Shown here: piece after piece, positions 7,913 to 16,384 of the stretch
Layout of the letters: each line of letters opens with the position of its first letter
How positions within the stretch are numbered: the stretch's first letter is position 1
Origin: Cellvibrionaceae bacterium
Lineage (GTDB): Bacteria; Pseudomonadota; Gammaproteobacteria; Pseudomonadales; Cellvibrionaceae
DNA: 46,489 bases
Reading direction: 5' to 3'
Assembly (NCBI GenBank): GCA_028281575.1
Contig: JANQJP010000073.1
Coordinates: 1 to 46,489, forward strand
Translations under genes and position numbers: made by a program
The notes under the pieces: generated by a model
The model's database searches: none
Told to the model about the DNA's origin: nothing
The model's input: only the letters and a program-made list of their open reading frames with translations

Positions 7913-9427
7913 TTAAGACTGTCCTTTCATAGTGGTAGACACGCCAGGTATTAAATTGATCAAGTCAATAAATGGTTGGGGGTAAAAGAACAGCACAAAA
8001 CATGCAGTTGTCGTTACTGTAATCGCGATTAAGCTTGGCAGCGGCGCTTCTTTGGTTTCGGACCATGACCACGGCTGTGGATTTTGGTCTGTTGGGTTAA
8101 AGAAAGCTTTTATTGGAATGGGCAGCAGGTAAGCAACATTTAGTAACGAGCTTATCGTAAGAACGGCCACAATAATCAACTTGTCTGATTCCAGGGCGCC
8201 GACAACCAAATACCATTTACTCCAGGTGCCGGCCATGGGTGGTAGTCCGATAATACTCAAAGCACCAACGGCGAACGCGATCATTGTTAACGGCATTTTG
8301 CGGCCGAGGCCCACCATATCGCTGATGTTCTTTTTATGGGCGGCAACCATAATTGCGCCTGCGCAAAAGAACAGCGTAATTTTACCGACTGCATGCGTCA
8401 CTATATGTAAGGTGGCACCGGCTGCGGCAATCGAAGAGGCCAAAAGCGCACCTACAACGATATAACTGAGTTGGCTCACCGTTGAATAAGCTAATCGTGC
8501 TTTTAAGTTGTCTTTGGTCATCGCGACACACGATGAGAGTAAAACAGTTGCTGCGCCGATATAAAGCATCACATCGGCGGTGGCTATTTCAGTTAAGTTA
8601 TCGATACCAAAAATATAAATGACAACTTTTAGAATGGTGAATACGCCTGCCTTAACGACCGCAACCGCATGTAATAGTGCGCTGACTGGCGTCGGTGCCA
8701 CCATCGCAGCAGGAAGCCAGCGATGGAAAGGCATTAACGCCGCTTTACCTATGCCGTAACAGAACAGCACTAACAATACCGCAACGAAGCTACTGGATTG
8801 CGCATTTGTAAAAATGCCGCCCGGCGTAAAATCTAATGTGCCAACGCTAACCCAGGTGCCGAGTATGGCAAACAATAAAAACGCGATAGAGGTGCTAAGT
8901 AGAATACCGAGATAAACACGCCCGCCCTGTTTCGCAGCATCAGTGCCTGCGTGCGTTACCAGTGGGTAGGTCGATAGGGTCAGAAGCTCGTAAAAAATAA
9001 ACAGGGTTAGGAGATTTGCAGAAAAGCAGATGGCCATTACCGTGCTGATTGCAAGCGCAAAACAAAAGAAGAAACGCGTCTGGTTTTCTTCATTATGACC
9101 GCGCATATACCCAATGGCGTAAATTGTGGTGATGATCCACAAAAAGCTGGCGACTATGGCAAACAAAACGCCTAAAGGTTCAACGGAGAACGCGATCTCC
9201 AAGCCTGGCAGCAGCGTGACCCAGGTTGTCGCCATGCCGACCTGGTTAAATGTGTTGTCGGCAATGCTGAGCACCAGGGTAAAGAGTATTACCGCAATCG
9301 TTATAGATGCGGTTTCTCTGAGGTTGGGATATTTGCCCAAGACCACCACAAGTGCAGCACCAATGAGCGGCACAATAATTGTGAGATTAATCAGTTGTGA
9401 AGGTTCCAGGGCTGACCAAATATTCAT
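7913..9427 (-). CDS. mnhD: Mrp-type Na+/H+ antiporter subunit D (second copy)
   Basis: The protein has about 504 residues with roughly 14 hydrophobic helices of the MrpD/NuoN type. Characteristic stretches are FIFYELLTLSTYPLV (with the helix-5 glutamate) and HRWLPAAMVAPTPVSALLHA (with the conserved proline-rich loop). An upstream in-frame start at 9466 exists. The ATG at 9427 forms a 4-nt ATGA overlap with the preceding mnhD stop, which is the rule in this operon, so I chose it. It is one of three antiporter-like subunits here. Confidence 0.88.
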   Translation of the reverse strand: MNIWSALEPSQLINLTIIVPLIGAALVVVLGKYPNLRETASITIAVILFTLVLSIADNTFNQVGMATTWVTLLPGLEIAFSVEPLGVLFAIVASFLWIITTIYAIGYMRGHNEENQTRFFFCFALAISTVMAICFSANLLTLFIFYELLTLSTYPLVTHAGTDAAKQGGRVYLGILLSTSIAFLLFAILGTWVSVGTLDFTPGGIFTNAQSSSFVAVLLVLFCYGIGKAALMPFHRWLPAAMVAPTPVSALLHAVAVVKAGVFTILKVVIYIFGIDNLTEIATADVMLYIGAATVLLSSCVAMTKDNLKARLAYSTVSQLSYIVVGALLASSIAAAGATLHIVTHAVGKITLFFCAGAIMVAAHKKNISDMVGLGRKMPLTMIAFAVGALSIIGLPPMAGTWSKWYLVVGALESDKLIIVAVLTISSLLNVAYLLPIPIKAFFNPTDQNPQPWSWSETKEAPLPSLIAITVTTTACFVLFFYPQPFIDLINLIPGVSTTMKGQS

Positions 9428-10929
9428 TGTGCAGCCCCCATGGTCGCAGTCGGTTGGGTCAACCATTGCGATGCGGCATCTGCTGCGCTAACACTCACTG
9501 AAGTCTCTATGCCGAAATAAATATTGGCCAACACGAGAATCCACATTGGCACCAGCATAAGCAGAGGTGCTTCTTTGATGTCTTTTTCTTCAGTGATCTC
9601 AGAGGGCTTTTGGAAATAAGCCGCTTCCAGAATTCGGCCTATATAAACAATCGCAAACAACGATCCTATCAGTACCAGGAAGGCAATGATCCAGTGTTGT
9701 TGTTCAAGTGCTGCGGTGACTAAATACCATTTGCTGACAAATCCTGCGGTAAGTGGCACACCAATAATGCTTAAGCCGGCTATGGCAAACGCCGCCATGG
9801 TCAGAGGCATCTGCCTGCCAAGCCCTTGAAATGCTTTGATGTCCACAGAGCCTGTGCGAAGGAACACGGCACCGACTGCCATAAACAGGGCGCCTTTCAT
9901 TAACGCGTGGTTGAAAATATGCAGTAAACCTGCCATAAGGCCGGCACTGCTAACCAAACTGATGCCAAGTATCATGTAGCCAATTTGCGCCACACTGCTA
10001 AAAGCCAGCACGGTTTTAACATTACTTTGTACTGTAGCCATGAAAGAGCATTTAAAAATGGCAACAATCGCCAGAACGAGCAAAATAATATCCATGCTCA
10101 TGGTATAGAAAACATACTCTGCGCCGTAGATCGTAAAGATAAAGCGCACCATGACATACACCGCAACTTTCGTTGCTGTACTGGCTAAAAACGCGCTGAC
10201 AGCAGAGGGGGCATGCGTGTATGCAGGCGGCAACCACATATGTAATGGAAACAGCGCTAACTTGATGCTGACGCCTACCAGAATAAAGGCAAGGCCCGTA
10301 TTGACTGTACGGTTGCCATCGAATTCAGCGATACGAGCCGCTAAATCGATCATATTTAAGGTGCCGGTTTTCATATACATCATGCCGACACCGATGAGTA
10401 TGAACGTTGCGCCAATGGTGCCCATTACCAAATAACGGAACGCCGCGGTAAGACAACGTTTGTCTGAAGCTAAACTGACAAGCGTGTATGTCGCCAGTGA
10501 AGAAATTTCTAAAAAGACAAATAAATTAAATGCATCGCCTGTGCTTAAAATGCCGGACAGGCCAGTTAAGCAAAGTAAATGCGCTGCATAGAAAAGCGTG
10601 TGCTGGCTGCGATCTATTTCTTTGGCAATGCTTTCTTTTGCGTAAACCAAAACCAGTGACGAAATACCTGTGACGACGCAGAGCACCAAAGCACTTGCGA
10701 CATCAATGCGCATTTCAATGCCCCATGGCGGCTCCCAGCCACCCAAGGCATAGCTCAAAACACCTTGATCTAAGGTGGTCAGGAGCAAAGCAACGGAAAT
10801 GAAGAAACTCAGGCCGCTGATCAACGTGGCGAATAGCCACGCTAACTGACTTCTGCCCAGGAGAATACAAATAGGCGCTGCCATTAATGGCAGGACAATG
10901 GGTAAGACAGGAAAGTGTTGCTCAAGCAT
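9424..10929 (-). CDS. mnhD: Mrp-type Na+/H+ antiporter subunit D
   Basis: This 501-residue polytopic subunit is closest to canonical MrpD/MnhD. It shows FNLFVFLEISSLATYTLV, HMWLPPAYTHAPSAVSAFL and TATKVAVYVMVR, the conserved blocks of the proton path. It overlaps mnhC by one base (TAATG) and the next D gene by four (ATGA). The complex exchanges cytoplasmic Na+ for H+ across the inner membrane and supports pH and salt homeostasis. Confidence 0.92.
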   Translation of the reverse strand: MLEQHFPVLPIVLPLMAAPICILLGRSQLAWLFATLISGLSFFISVALLLTTLDQGVLSYALGGWEPPWGIEMRIDVASALVLCVVTGISSLVLVYAKESIAKEIDRSQHTLFYAAHLLCLTGLSGILSTGDAFNLFVFLEISSLATYTLVSLASDKRCLTAAFRYLVMGTIGATFILIGVGMMYMKTGTLNMIDLAARIAEFDGNRTVNTGLAFILVGVSIKLALFPLHMWLPPAYTHAPSAVSAFLASTATKVAVYVMVRFIFTIYGAEYVFYTMSMDIILLVLAIVAIFKCSFMATVQSNVKTVLAFSSVAQIGYMILGISLVSSAGLMAGLLHIFNHALMKGALFMAVGAVFLRTGSVDIKAFQGLGRQMPLTMAAFAIAGLSIIGVPLTAGFVSKWYLVTAALEQQHWIIAFLVLIGSLFAIVYIGRILEAAYFQKPSEITEEKDIKEAPLLMLVPMWILVLANIYFGIETSVSVSAADAASQWLTQPTATMGAAQ

Positions 10930-11285
10930 TAGATGAGATCTTCCTTATCTTCAAATTCATTTTCTTCAACGGTTCCGTATGCGCGTTTAATTCTCACGAC
11001 AAGCGCAAGACCCACGGCAGTTGTCGCTACGCCTACAACAATTGCCGTAAGAATAAGCACGTGCGGTAAGGGGTTTGAATACGTGGTAATGCCTTCGGCA
11101 ACAATTGGCGCACTGCCCCCTGACACTTTGCCGATAGAAATGTACATCATAAATACGGAGGTTTGAAAAATATTTAACCCGACAATTTTTTTAACCAGAT
11201 TGTTTGCCGAGATAACAATGTAAAAACCGGCCATCATCAAAAAAACAACAATCCAGTAGTTGTAATAGTCGACAATAAAACTCAT
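10929..11285 (-). CDS. mnhC: Mrp-type Na+/H+ antiporter subunit C
   Basis: The 118-residue protein has three transmembrane helices and is homologous to complex I NuoK. Recognisable stretches are KKIVGLNIFQTSVFMMYIS and DPLPHVLILTAIVVGVA-like sequence (here NPLPHVLILTAIVVG), the standard MnhC signature. The 118-residue length is typical. It overlaps mnhB by 4 nt (ATGA) upstream and mnhD by 1 nt downstream. Confidence 0.93.
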   Translation of the reverse strand: MSFIVDYYNYWIVVFLMMAGFYIVISANNLVKKIVGLNIFQTSVFMMYISIGKVSGGSAPIVAEGITTYSNPLPHVLILTAIVVGVATTAVGLALVVRIKRAYGTVEENEFEDKEDLI

Positions 11286-12259
11286 TGGATGTTAGTCCTT
11301 TCCGCTTGGCCGGCGAATGCATAAAAGATGCTGAGCATCGCGGCAAAAACCGTTATGCCAACGCCCAGTTCGATAAGAATAATACCGATATGCTGTCCTG
11401 CTACAGGATCACTCGCGAGCATGTTGTAATCGAGGAAATTACCGCCCAGGAAAAAGTTAGCGACACCTGTGCCGGCATAAATCAAAACGCCCAGTGCGGC
11501 CAGTGTCTTAAGCAGTGCTGGTTGCACAACATGCGTGGCCATAGGCAAGCCAAGCACCAGCGCGTAGAGAATAATTGCCGCCGCGGCAATGACGCCGGCC
11601 TGAAATCCTCCGCCCGGCCCGTAGTCCCCATGGAATTGAACATATAGGGCGAACAAAATGGTTAACGGAATAATCAGTTTGGCGACGACTCTGAGTACCA
11701 AGTGCGACTTCAGTCCAGATTCAATCGCTTGCCTATCCCGCTTGGGCAAGCCCAATAAGCTTAATACACCGATAGCCGCCGCAAACACCACTGCGGTTTC
11801 GCCTAAGGTATCGAAGGCGCGGTAACTTGCCAACACCGAAGTCACCATATTGGGCAAGCCAATTTCTTGCGGCGAATCCTCAATATAGCGGGGCGCAACA
11901 TGTTGATGGGCTGGATTGTTGGGGTCGCCAAAAGGTGGCATATCCAAGGAGCCGTAAATGAGCGCTGCGCCTGTAACCCCGACCACTAACAGGGGAAGTA
12001 ATGCCGGGTGGTTACTGGTCTTTTCTTTGCGCCCCGTCAGTGCCAATGTGCCGAGCATAAGCACCGTTGAAATGCCTGCGCCAACGGAAGCTTCAGTAAA
12101 GGCGACATCAACCGCATCCAGGTTAACGAATATCAATGCCGACAAAAAACTGTAAATACCAAACAGCATGACAACCGCGAACAGGTCTTTTAGAAAAATA
12201 ACCCTTAAGGCGGTGATCGCGAGCATGCCGAGAAGCACCAAATCGATAAACTCCGCCAT
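11282..12259 (-). CDS. mnhB: Mrp antiporter subunit B fused to the MrpA C-terminal (DUF4040/MbhE) part
   Basis: The 325-residue protein combines two modules. Residues about 5-175 match the DUF4040 (MbhD-like) and MbhE-like segments normally found at the MrpA C-terminus, including FTEASVGAGISTVLMLGTL and ASYRAFDTLGETAVVFAA. Residues about 185-315 are MnhB, with FHGDYGPGGGFQAGVIAAA. The MrpA C-terminal domain has therefore been detached from its antiporter domain and joined to MrpB, explaining the missing full-length MrpA. Both ends overlap neighbours (TAATG and ATGA). Confidence 0.92.
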   Translation of the reverse strand: MAEFIDLVLLGMLAITALRVIFLKDLFAVVMLFGIYSFLSALIFVNLDAVDVAFTEASVGAGISTVLMLGTLALTGRKEKTSNHPALLPLLVVGVTGAALIYGSLDMPPFGDPNNPAHQHVAPRYIEDSPQEIGLPNMVTSVLASYRAFDTLGETAVVFAAAIGVLSLLGLPKRDRQAIESGLKSHLVLRVVAKLIIPLTILFALYVQFHGDYGPGGGFQAGVIAAAAIILYALVLGLPMATHVVQPALLKTLAALGVLIYAGTGVANFFLGGNFLDYNMLASDPVAGQHIGIILIELGVGITVFAAMLSIFYAFAGQAERTNIQ

Positions 12260-12585
12260 TAGTCGTTATCCTCTTTTTTGGGTGCTCGGGTTTCGGCTAA
12301 GGTCAGCAATCCGCCATGTCTCGCTGATTTAGCCAGGGCGTGAGATGCTGTAGGGCTGGTGAGTAACATGAAAATTAATATAAACAGTAGCTTGACCGCG
12401 ACCAGTCCGAAGTCTGTGCGTAAAATTAAGCCAAAGATAATCAGAATAGTGGCGATAGAATCCGTTACGCTAGCCGCGTGCACGCGCGTAAAAAAGTCTG
12501 GAAATTTGAATAAGCCAATCACGCCTGTAAAACTGAAAAAAGCGCCGAGTACCAAGAAGAGTGTACTGAGTGTTTCCAAAATCAC
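12259..12585 (-). CDS. mnhG: Mrp-type antiporter subunit G
   Basis: The 108-residue protein has three membrane helices and the MnhG hallmark FFSFTGVIGLFKFPDFFTRVH followed by AASVTD. The start is a GTG at 12583-12585 whose first base is the last base of the mnhF stop (TAGTG). GGAG lies a few bases upstream. The polar tail RAPKKEDND is species-specific. Confidence 0.92.
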   Translation of the reverse strand: MILETLSTLFLVLGAFFSFTGVIGLFKFPDFFTRVHAASVTDSIATILIIFGLILRTDFGLVAVKLLFILIFMLLTSPTASHALAKSARHGGLLTLAETRAPKKEDND

Positions 12586-12872
12586 TATGACGACTCCTTG
12601 TTGTTTTGAGTATCGTCTGTGGCGGTATATTCAAAGAATCGCAGTACGGCGACCATGCCTATAAAATTGATCAGTGCGTAAACTATCGCAATATCGAGAA
12701 AATCAGGGCGGCCACTAAGAAACCCCATCACAGCAATAAACAGCGCTGTTTTCGTGCCAAACATATTGACGCCTAGAATTCGGTCATAAACCGTATCTGC
12801 CCTCAATGCCCGGGCTAACGCCAGCGCCATAACAGAGAGTATTGCAATACTGGTCGCCGCTAAAGCCAACAT
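12585..12872 (-). CDS. mnhF: Mrp-type antiporter subunit F
   Basis: The 95-residue protein has three hydrophobic segments and the typical MnhF stretch DTVYDRILGVNMFGTKTAL, followed by DIAIVYALINFIG. MnhF shares topology with bile-acid/Na+ related small subunits and is required for assembly. It overlaps mnhE by one base (TAATG). Confidence 0.92.
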   Translation of the reverse strand: MLALAATSIAILSVMALALARALRADTVYDRILGVNMFGTKTALFIAVMGFLSGRPDFLDIAIVYALINFIGMVAVLRFFEYTATDDTQNNKESS

Positions 12873-13363
12873 TAATTTTTCGCTCCCGTTACGCTGGAAA
12901 CCTTGGTCGCCATCTCGCCGGCTTCCAGAGATTTTATGGATTGCGCATCCAGTGCATGCACAGTGACATGTTCCTCATCAATGTCGACACTCAATGTGCC
13001 TGGCGTCAAAGTGATTGAGTTGGCGTACAGTACGCGGGTTTTTTCAGGCGTATTGGCGACAGGTAACTTGGCAATGGCAGGTGAAAGCTTTTTACTACTG
13101 CCCCAAACCAATTTGGTCACTTCTAAACTGGACAAAGCGATTTGTCCCAAAAGCCAAATAACATAACGAAAAAAAGAAAAACTTAAGGGTAATTTTTGAG
13201 GTTGGTTGTCTGTGGTGTCCATACGTCGTATTAAAAACACCACCAGCACTACCGATATCAGTCCAAAGCTGAGTAGCAGGGTTTTAAAAAATCCTGATAA
13301 AAGAAGCCAGAACACGGCGAGTACGAGTGCCCAGATCATTAAGTGTGCCATTTTATAGTCCAT
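12872..13363 (-). CDS. mnhE: Mrp-type antiporter subunit E (first gene of operon)
   Basis: The 163-residue protein has two or three N-terminal transmembrane helices and a cytosolic domain with NSITLTPGTLSVDIDEE, the strongly conserved MnhE signature. It heads the operon, which continues without a gap through nine genes to 5944. An imperfect palindrome lies 12-44 nt upstream of the start (13375-13407). M1 is an ATG; a second in-frame ATG four codons later is a possible alternative. Confidence 0.92.
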   Translation of the reverse strand: MDYKMAHLMIWALVLAVFWLLLSGFFKTLLLSFGLISVVLVVFLIRRMDTTDNQPQKLPLSFSFFRYVIWLLGQIALSSLEVTKLVWGSSKKLSPAIAKLPVANTPEKTRVLYANSITLTPGTLSVDIDEEHVTVHALDAQSIKSLEAGEMATKVSSVTGAKN

Positions 13364-13374
13364 AGCGAACGCAA

Positions 13375-13407
13375 TGAGTCATTCAAGTAATAGCTATTAT
13401 TCACTCA
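13375..13407 (-). promoter_or_regulatory. Palindrome in the mnh operon leader
   Basis: The core TAATAGCTATTA (13388-13399) is a perfect 12-bp palindrome. Flanking TGAGT (13375-13379) and ACTCA (13403-13407) extend the symmetry imperfectly. Position just upstream of mnhE suggests an operator or a leader hairpin. I found no convincing -35/-10 pair nearby. Confidence 0.35.
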
Positions 13408-14139
13408 AATAGCAATTTTTAGCCTGTTTAATTATGCATGAGTACGCATGAGTATGCATGGTGAATTGCGCATTTATTTGAAAATTTAAATGCCAGGGAA
13501 GCGCCCAAGCCGTTCTTGAACGGTAATATCGGTTCCTGTTGATAGCCGCTGGTGACAACACCATGCCGAAAAATATGTCATGTGACACGCTTTTATTGAA
13601 TGCTGCTTGCCTTTGCTGCATTTTTTGAGGTCCTTTGAATCAATGAAGGCGGCATATGATGGCGGCAAAGTATACGGTAGACAGAATGTTCATACCACGT
13701 TTTAGAAGGAAAAATAGAAGCTCAGGCGCGACTGAAATGCGTATGTTTATTTCCAGGCTGATACGATAGTAATACCTTGATCGATCTTCCCTTTACGAGA
13801 AGCATACCTCTGGGTTTACTAAAAGCTTCTGTGCATTATCCTGTTTGCGCATATAAAGGCATGGAAATTTCTCTCGCTCAATTTTTTTCTTTAGTGTCGT
13901 TATTGCGTTAAATACGCTAATTCAATGTTCAGTAATTTCCTGAATATCGCAAAAAAAATCTCAACCAATCCACAGCTTAAAATTCACCTGGTTGTTTATG
14001 CTTGCCTATAACACCCTGCAGTAATATTTTATGTGCTTCTTTAAGGAGCCGGTTTGACAGCGTGATTTTTTTAAACCCTTTGTTGATGGTGAGATGAATC
14101 ATGCTGAAATGCATTTAATCAATAAAAGTATTTTTAGAA
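13408..14139. other. AT-rich intergenic region, no supported gene
   Basis: Both strands contain only short open frames of unnatural composition. There is a tandem of GAGTAYGCATG-like words at 13440-13460. It probably holds the divergent promoter for the mnh operon. I see no RNA gene or IS. Confidence 0.5.
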
Positions 14140-14316
14140 ATGAAACCCACCCTCGCAGCGGGCCACAATTTTTTAAAGGTCATAGACGCAACCCCATTGG
14201 TGTCAATTGATCTCATCGTCGAAAATGAAGCTGGACATACCCTATTAAAGTTGGAGGCGACCGAAGAGACACTGTTCACCACCTTAGCCGTTGAATCAGA
14301 TGATGACGATGAGTGA
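14140..14316 (+). pseudogene. Chimeric 58-residue ORF carrying a fragment of the Nudix gene
   Basis: The ORF MKPTLAAGHN...ESDDDDE contains, in frame, FLKVIDATPLVSIDLIVEN, nearly identical to residues 5-24 of the intact Nudix protein at 15036. About 80 nt of DNA are shared, ending around 14250. After that it switches to an unrelated acidic tail (LEATEETLFTTLAVESDDDDE, residues 38-58). It has no Nudix box, so it cannot be a working hydrolase. It looks like the scar of a partial duplication or recombination, with the tail possibly from another lost gene such as an antitoxin. Confidence 0.55.
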
Positions 14317-14325
14317 GGAAGTAGC

Positions 14326-14357
14326 TATAATGCGATGTAATGCACTGTATTATATGA
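14326..14357 (+). promoter_or_regulatory. Promoter/operator of the toxin-antitoxin pair
   Basis: A perfect TATAAT (14326-14331) overlaps two direct repeats with a 10-bp period, TAATGCGATG and TAATGCACTG (14328-14347). An inverted TATAAT/ATTATA pair spans 14326-14354. Direct repeats at roughly one helical turn over the -10 box are typical operators for ribbon-helix-helix antitoxins, so the pair probably represses itself here. A -35 candidate ATGACG lies 17 nt upstream. Confidence 0.5.
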
Positions 14358-14368
14358 GAGTGAATCCT

Positions 14369-14635
14369 ATGGGAATGACAAGCGTAAGAATGCCTGATGA
14401 ACTGATGGATCGCTTAGAGCGCACAGCCGAGCAACTCCGTCGCAGCAAGGGCTGGGTCATCAAAGATGCTGTTGCAGAATACCTGGCTCGTGAAGAGCTA
14501 AAACAACGGCGTAACCAAGAAACTCTTGAATCCTGGGAAGATTACAAAGCCGGTCGCGTCATTGATGGTGATGAAGTGATGGCTTGGTTAGAGAGCTGGG
14601 GAACGGATGGCGAAAAGAAACCGCCCTTTAAATGA
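14369..14635 (+). CDS. Ribbon-helix-helix (CopG-type) antitoxin
   Basis: The protein is about 88 residues. The N-terminal TSVRMPDELMDRLERTAEQL is a classical RHH fold: beta strand with dimer and DNA contacts, followed by helix 1. RSKGWVIKDAVAEYL forms helix 2. The acidic C-terminal half (ESWEDYKAGRVIDGDEVMAW) is the likely toxin-binding region. The frame is open further upstream (in-frame ATG at 14354, TTG at 14291), but the ATG at 14369 has GAGAG at good spacing and begins right before the RHH strand. Its stop overlaps the toxin start by 4 nt (ATGA). Confidence 0.85.
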   Translation: MGMTSVRMPDELMDRLERTAEQLRRSKGWVIKDAVAEYLAREELKQRRNQETLESWEDYKAGRVIDGDEVMAWLESWGTDGEKKPPFK

Positions 14636-14883
14636 AAGCCACCTATACCGCACGAGCCGGACGAGACTTTATCCGTAAAAAGAATCCTCAAGCAGCACAG
14701 AAAGCTAGCCGTCAGCTCAAGAAAAGTATCCAAACCCTCATTGATCAACCACAGATGGGAATGCCAGTAGAAGAGCACGAAGACTTCCGCGAGTTGGTTG
14801 CCCGTGACTACATTGTTCGTTATCGAGTGTTGCCAGATGAAATCGTGATCTTGAATATCTGGAATGGAAAGGAAGATCGTTAG
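14632..14883 (+). CDS. RelE/ParE-family toxin
   Basis: The 83-residue protein shows the RelE/ParE fold pattern: an N-terminal strand, a basic helical hairpin (SRQLKKSIQTLIDQPQMG), then FRELVARDYIVRYRVLPDEI and a final strand VILNIWNGKEDR. Translation is coupled to the antitoxin by an ATGA overlap. RelE members cleave ribosome-bound mRNA and ParE members inhibit gyrase. The C-terminal His/Arg pattern seen here does not decide between them. Confidence 0.87.
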   Translation: MKATYTARAGRDFIRKKNPQAAQKASRQLKKSIQTLIDQPQMGMPVEEHEDFRELVARDYIVRYRVLPDEIVILNIWNGKEDR

Positions 14884-15035
14884 AGCTTAGCGTCGGACAT
14901 CTAGCCAACATCCCGCGTGTCAGCGTCAAGTTCAAATCGTCCGTTACATCGTTGTTAAGCTGATGCTTCAAGGTTCGCCCCACATGTGGCACAGGTTATC
15001 GCGCGTTATATATCACCATATTGTGTAATTAGAAA

Positions 15036-15503
15036 ATGAAAGATAGTGATTTTTTAAAGGTCATAGACGCAACCCCATTGATATCAATTGATCTTATCGT
15101 CGAAAATGACGCTGGGCATGTCCTGCTTGGAAAAAGGAATAATCGCCCGGCACAAGGTTTTTGGTTTGTACCTGGAGGGCGTATCAGAAAAAATGAAACA
15201 CTCGCTCAAGCCTTCCACCGTATTTCCACCACTGAACTCGGTATCGTAATGCCCTTTGAGCGTGCGTCACCTCTAGGCGCATTTGATCATATTTACTCTG
15301 ATAATTTCGCTAATGCAGATGGGATTAATACTCACTATGTGGCGTTGGGGTATAAGGTTAGGCTGGAGAAAGGTATTGAGTTTGTATCAGACGATCAACA
15401 CTCCGATATCGGGTGGTGGTCACTTTCGGATATGCTCCAAAGCGCTGATGTTCACCCTAATACGAAACTTTACTTTGAAAACGCTTACGGAAGAGGAAGA
15501 TGA
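15036..15503 (+). CDS. GDP-mannose mannosyl hydrolase-like Nudix protein
   Basis: The 155-residue protein matches the Gmm/NudD branch of Nudix enzymes. It has the N-terminal block TPLISIDLIVENDAGHVLLG, then NRPAQGFWFVPGGR and the degenerate Nudix helix RKNETLAQAFHRISTTELG, which as in Gmm lacks the canonical REUxEE glutamates. Gmm hydrolyses GDP-mannose to GDP and mannose. A truncated copy of its first 25 codons lies 900 nt upstream (14140). The gene has no cell-wall neighbours in this region, consistent with accessory acquisition. Confidence 0.85.
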   Translation: MKDSDFLKVIDATPLISIDLIVENDAGHVLLGKRNNRPAQGFWFVPGGRIRKNETLAQAFHRISTTELGIVMPFERASPLGAFDHIYSDNFANADGINTHYVALGYKVRLEKGIEFVSDDQHSDIGWWSLSDMLQSADVHPNTKLYFENAYGRGR

Positions 15504-15544
15504 AACCAGAGTAAAAGCTATAGAAGGTTGGAATGTAGATCTTA

Positions 15545-15871
15545 ATGTTCCTCCATGTCCGATTAAATTGCTGGTTAACTTATATTGTTATTCATAGAAA
15601 AAAATTACCCCGTGCTACTGGCACAGATATAAGTGAAGTGCCTGAGCGATTTAAAGCGAAAGTGGCGGTATATGTTGGTGATGGATACAAAATTTCATTT
15701 GTCTCTGAAAATGAAGTTGTATTGGTAAAACGTAAAATTCGTTGGTTTCCTTTATTGTTAAGTATCCCAACATTTGTATTTCCAGCCGTTGCTGCAACCC
15801 AGTTTTTATCAGGCATCTACTGTATTAAGTTGCAAAACGAAAAAGGTGCTATAAAACTAACCACTTTTTAA
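15545..15871 (+). CDS. Hypothetical protein with one hydrophobic segment
   Basis: The frame encodes 108 residues. From about residue 30 onward the composition is protein-like (VPERFKAKVAVYVGDGYKIS, then VVLVKRKIRWF), followed by a membrane segment LLLSIPTFVFPAVAATQFL. The first 28 residues look less natural and have no clear ribosome-binding site, so the true start is uncertain or the gene is 5'-truncated. I do not recognise the family. Confidence 0.45.
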   Translation: MFLHVRLNCWLTYIVIHRKKLPRATGTDISEVPERFKAKVAVYVGDGYKISFVSENEVVLVKRKIRWFPLLLSIPTFVFPAVAATQFLSGIYCIKLQNEKGAIKLTTF

Positions 15872-15957
15872 GTGTGGCGAGGAGAAATATCTCTACCCCA
15901 AAACGCCACTACAATCAAAACACAACTGACAACAGGCTCAGGGTTTGACCCGAAAAA

Positions 15958-16101
15958 TTACCGTTTTTTTCCTGGTTTGCCTTGTACTGATTTAAAGCGG
16001 GGGTTTGATTTACAGATGACGTATACACGTCCTCTGCGTTTAACTACCTGACAATCCGGGTGCCGGGACTTGGCACTTTTTAAGGAGCTTAGTACTTGCA
16101 T
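15958..16101 (-). CDS. rpmJ2: 50S ribosomal protein L36, type B (zinc-independent)
   Basis: The 47-residue protein begins [20 protein letters not shown] and continues [17 protein letters not shown], a clear match to YkgO/RpmJ2. It lacks the CxxC...CxxxxH zinc ribbon of type A L36, keeping only two cysteines. The tail is a few residues longer than in E. coli YkgO. The start is 2 nt after the rpmE2 stop, so the two form an operon. Type B paralogues replace zinc-binding ribosomal proteins under zinc starvation. Confidence 0.93.
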   Translation of the reverse strand: MQVLSSLKSAKSRHPDCQVVKRRGRVYVICKSNPRFKSVQGKPGKKR

Positions 16102-16103
16102 TA

Positions 16104-16352
16104 TCATTTACTCTTGCGATTAAAACGTTTATTAAATTTGGCGATTCGACCATCGTTTTTAGTAACGTGCTGTTTCCCTGTATAGAAAGGGTGTGATGCG
16201 CTAGAAACATCTAATGTCATATAGGGGTATGTTTTGCCTTCGAACTCAGCCGTTTGCGTAGTCGCCGCAGTCGAACCAATAACAAAATAAGTGTCTGATG
16301 CTGTATCGTGAAACAGTACATCGCGGTATTCAGGATGGATATTTGGTTTCAT
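16104..16352 (-). CDS. rpmE2: 50S ribosomal protein L31, type B (zinc-independent)
   Basis: The 82-residue protein starts [16 protein letters not shown] and ends [25 protein letters not shown], diagnostic for YkgM/RpmE2. The CxxC motif of type A L31 is absent. The frame extends 25 codons upstream, but homology and a purine-rich GAGAG place the start at the ATG at 16352. It is the first gene of the rpmE2-rpmJ2 pair, which in enterobacteria and other bacteria is repressed by Zur; the upstream metal-box-like sequence here fits this. Confidence 0.95.
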   Translation of the reverse strand: MKPNIHPEYRDVLFHDTASDTYFVIGSTAATTQTAEFEGKTYPYMTLDVSSASHPFYTGKQHVTKNDGRIAKFNKRFNRKSK

Positions 16353-16384
16353 GAGGTCTCTCAAGCTAGCGTTTTGAATGATAT

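Noticed and set aside
13397-13668. Minus-strand ORFs of 60-74 codons upstream of the mnh operon
   Set aside because: No ribosome-binding site, no recognisable domain and unnatural composition.
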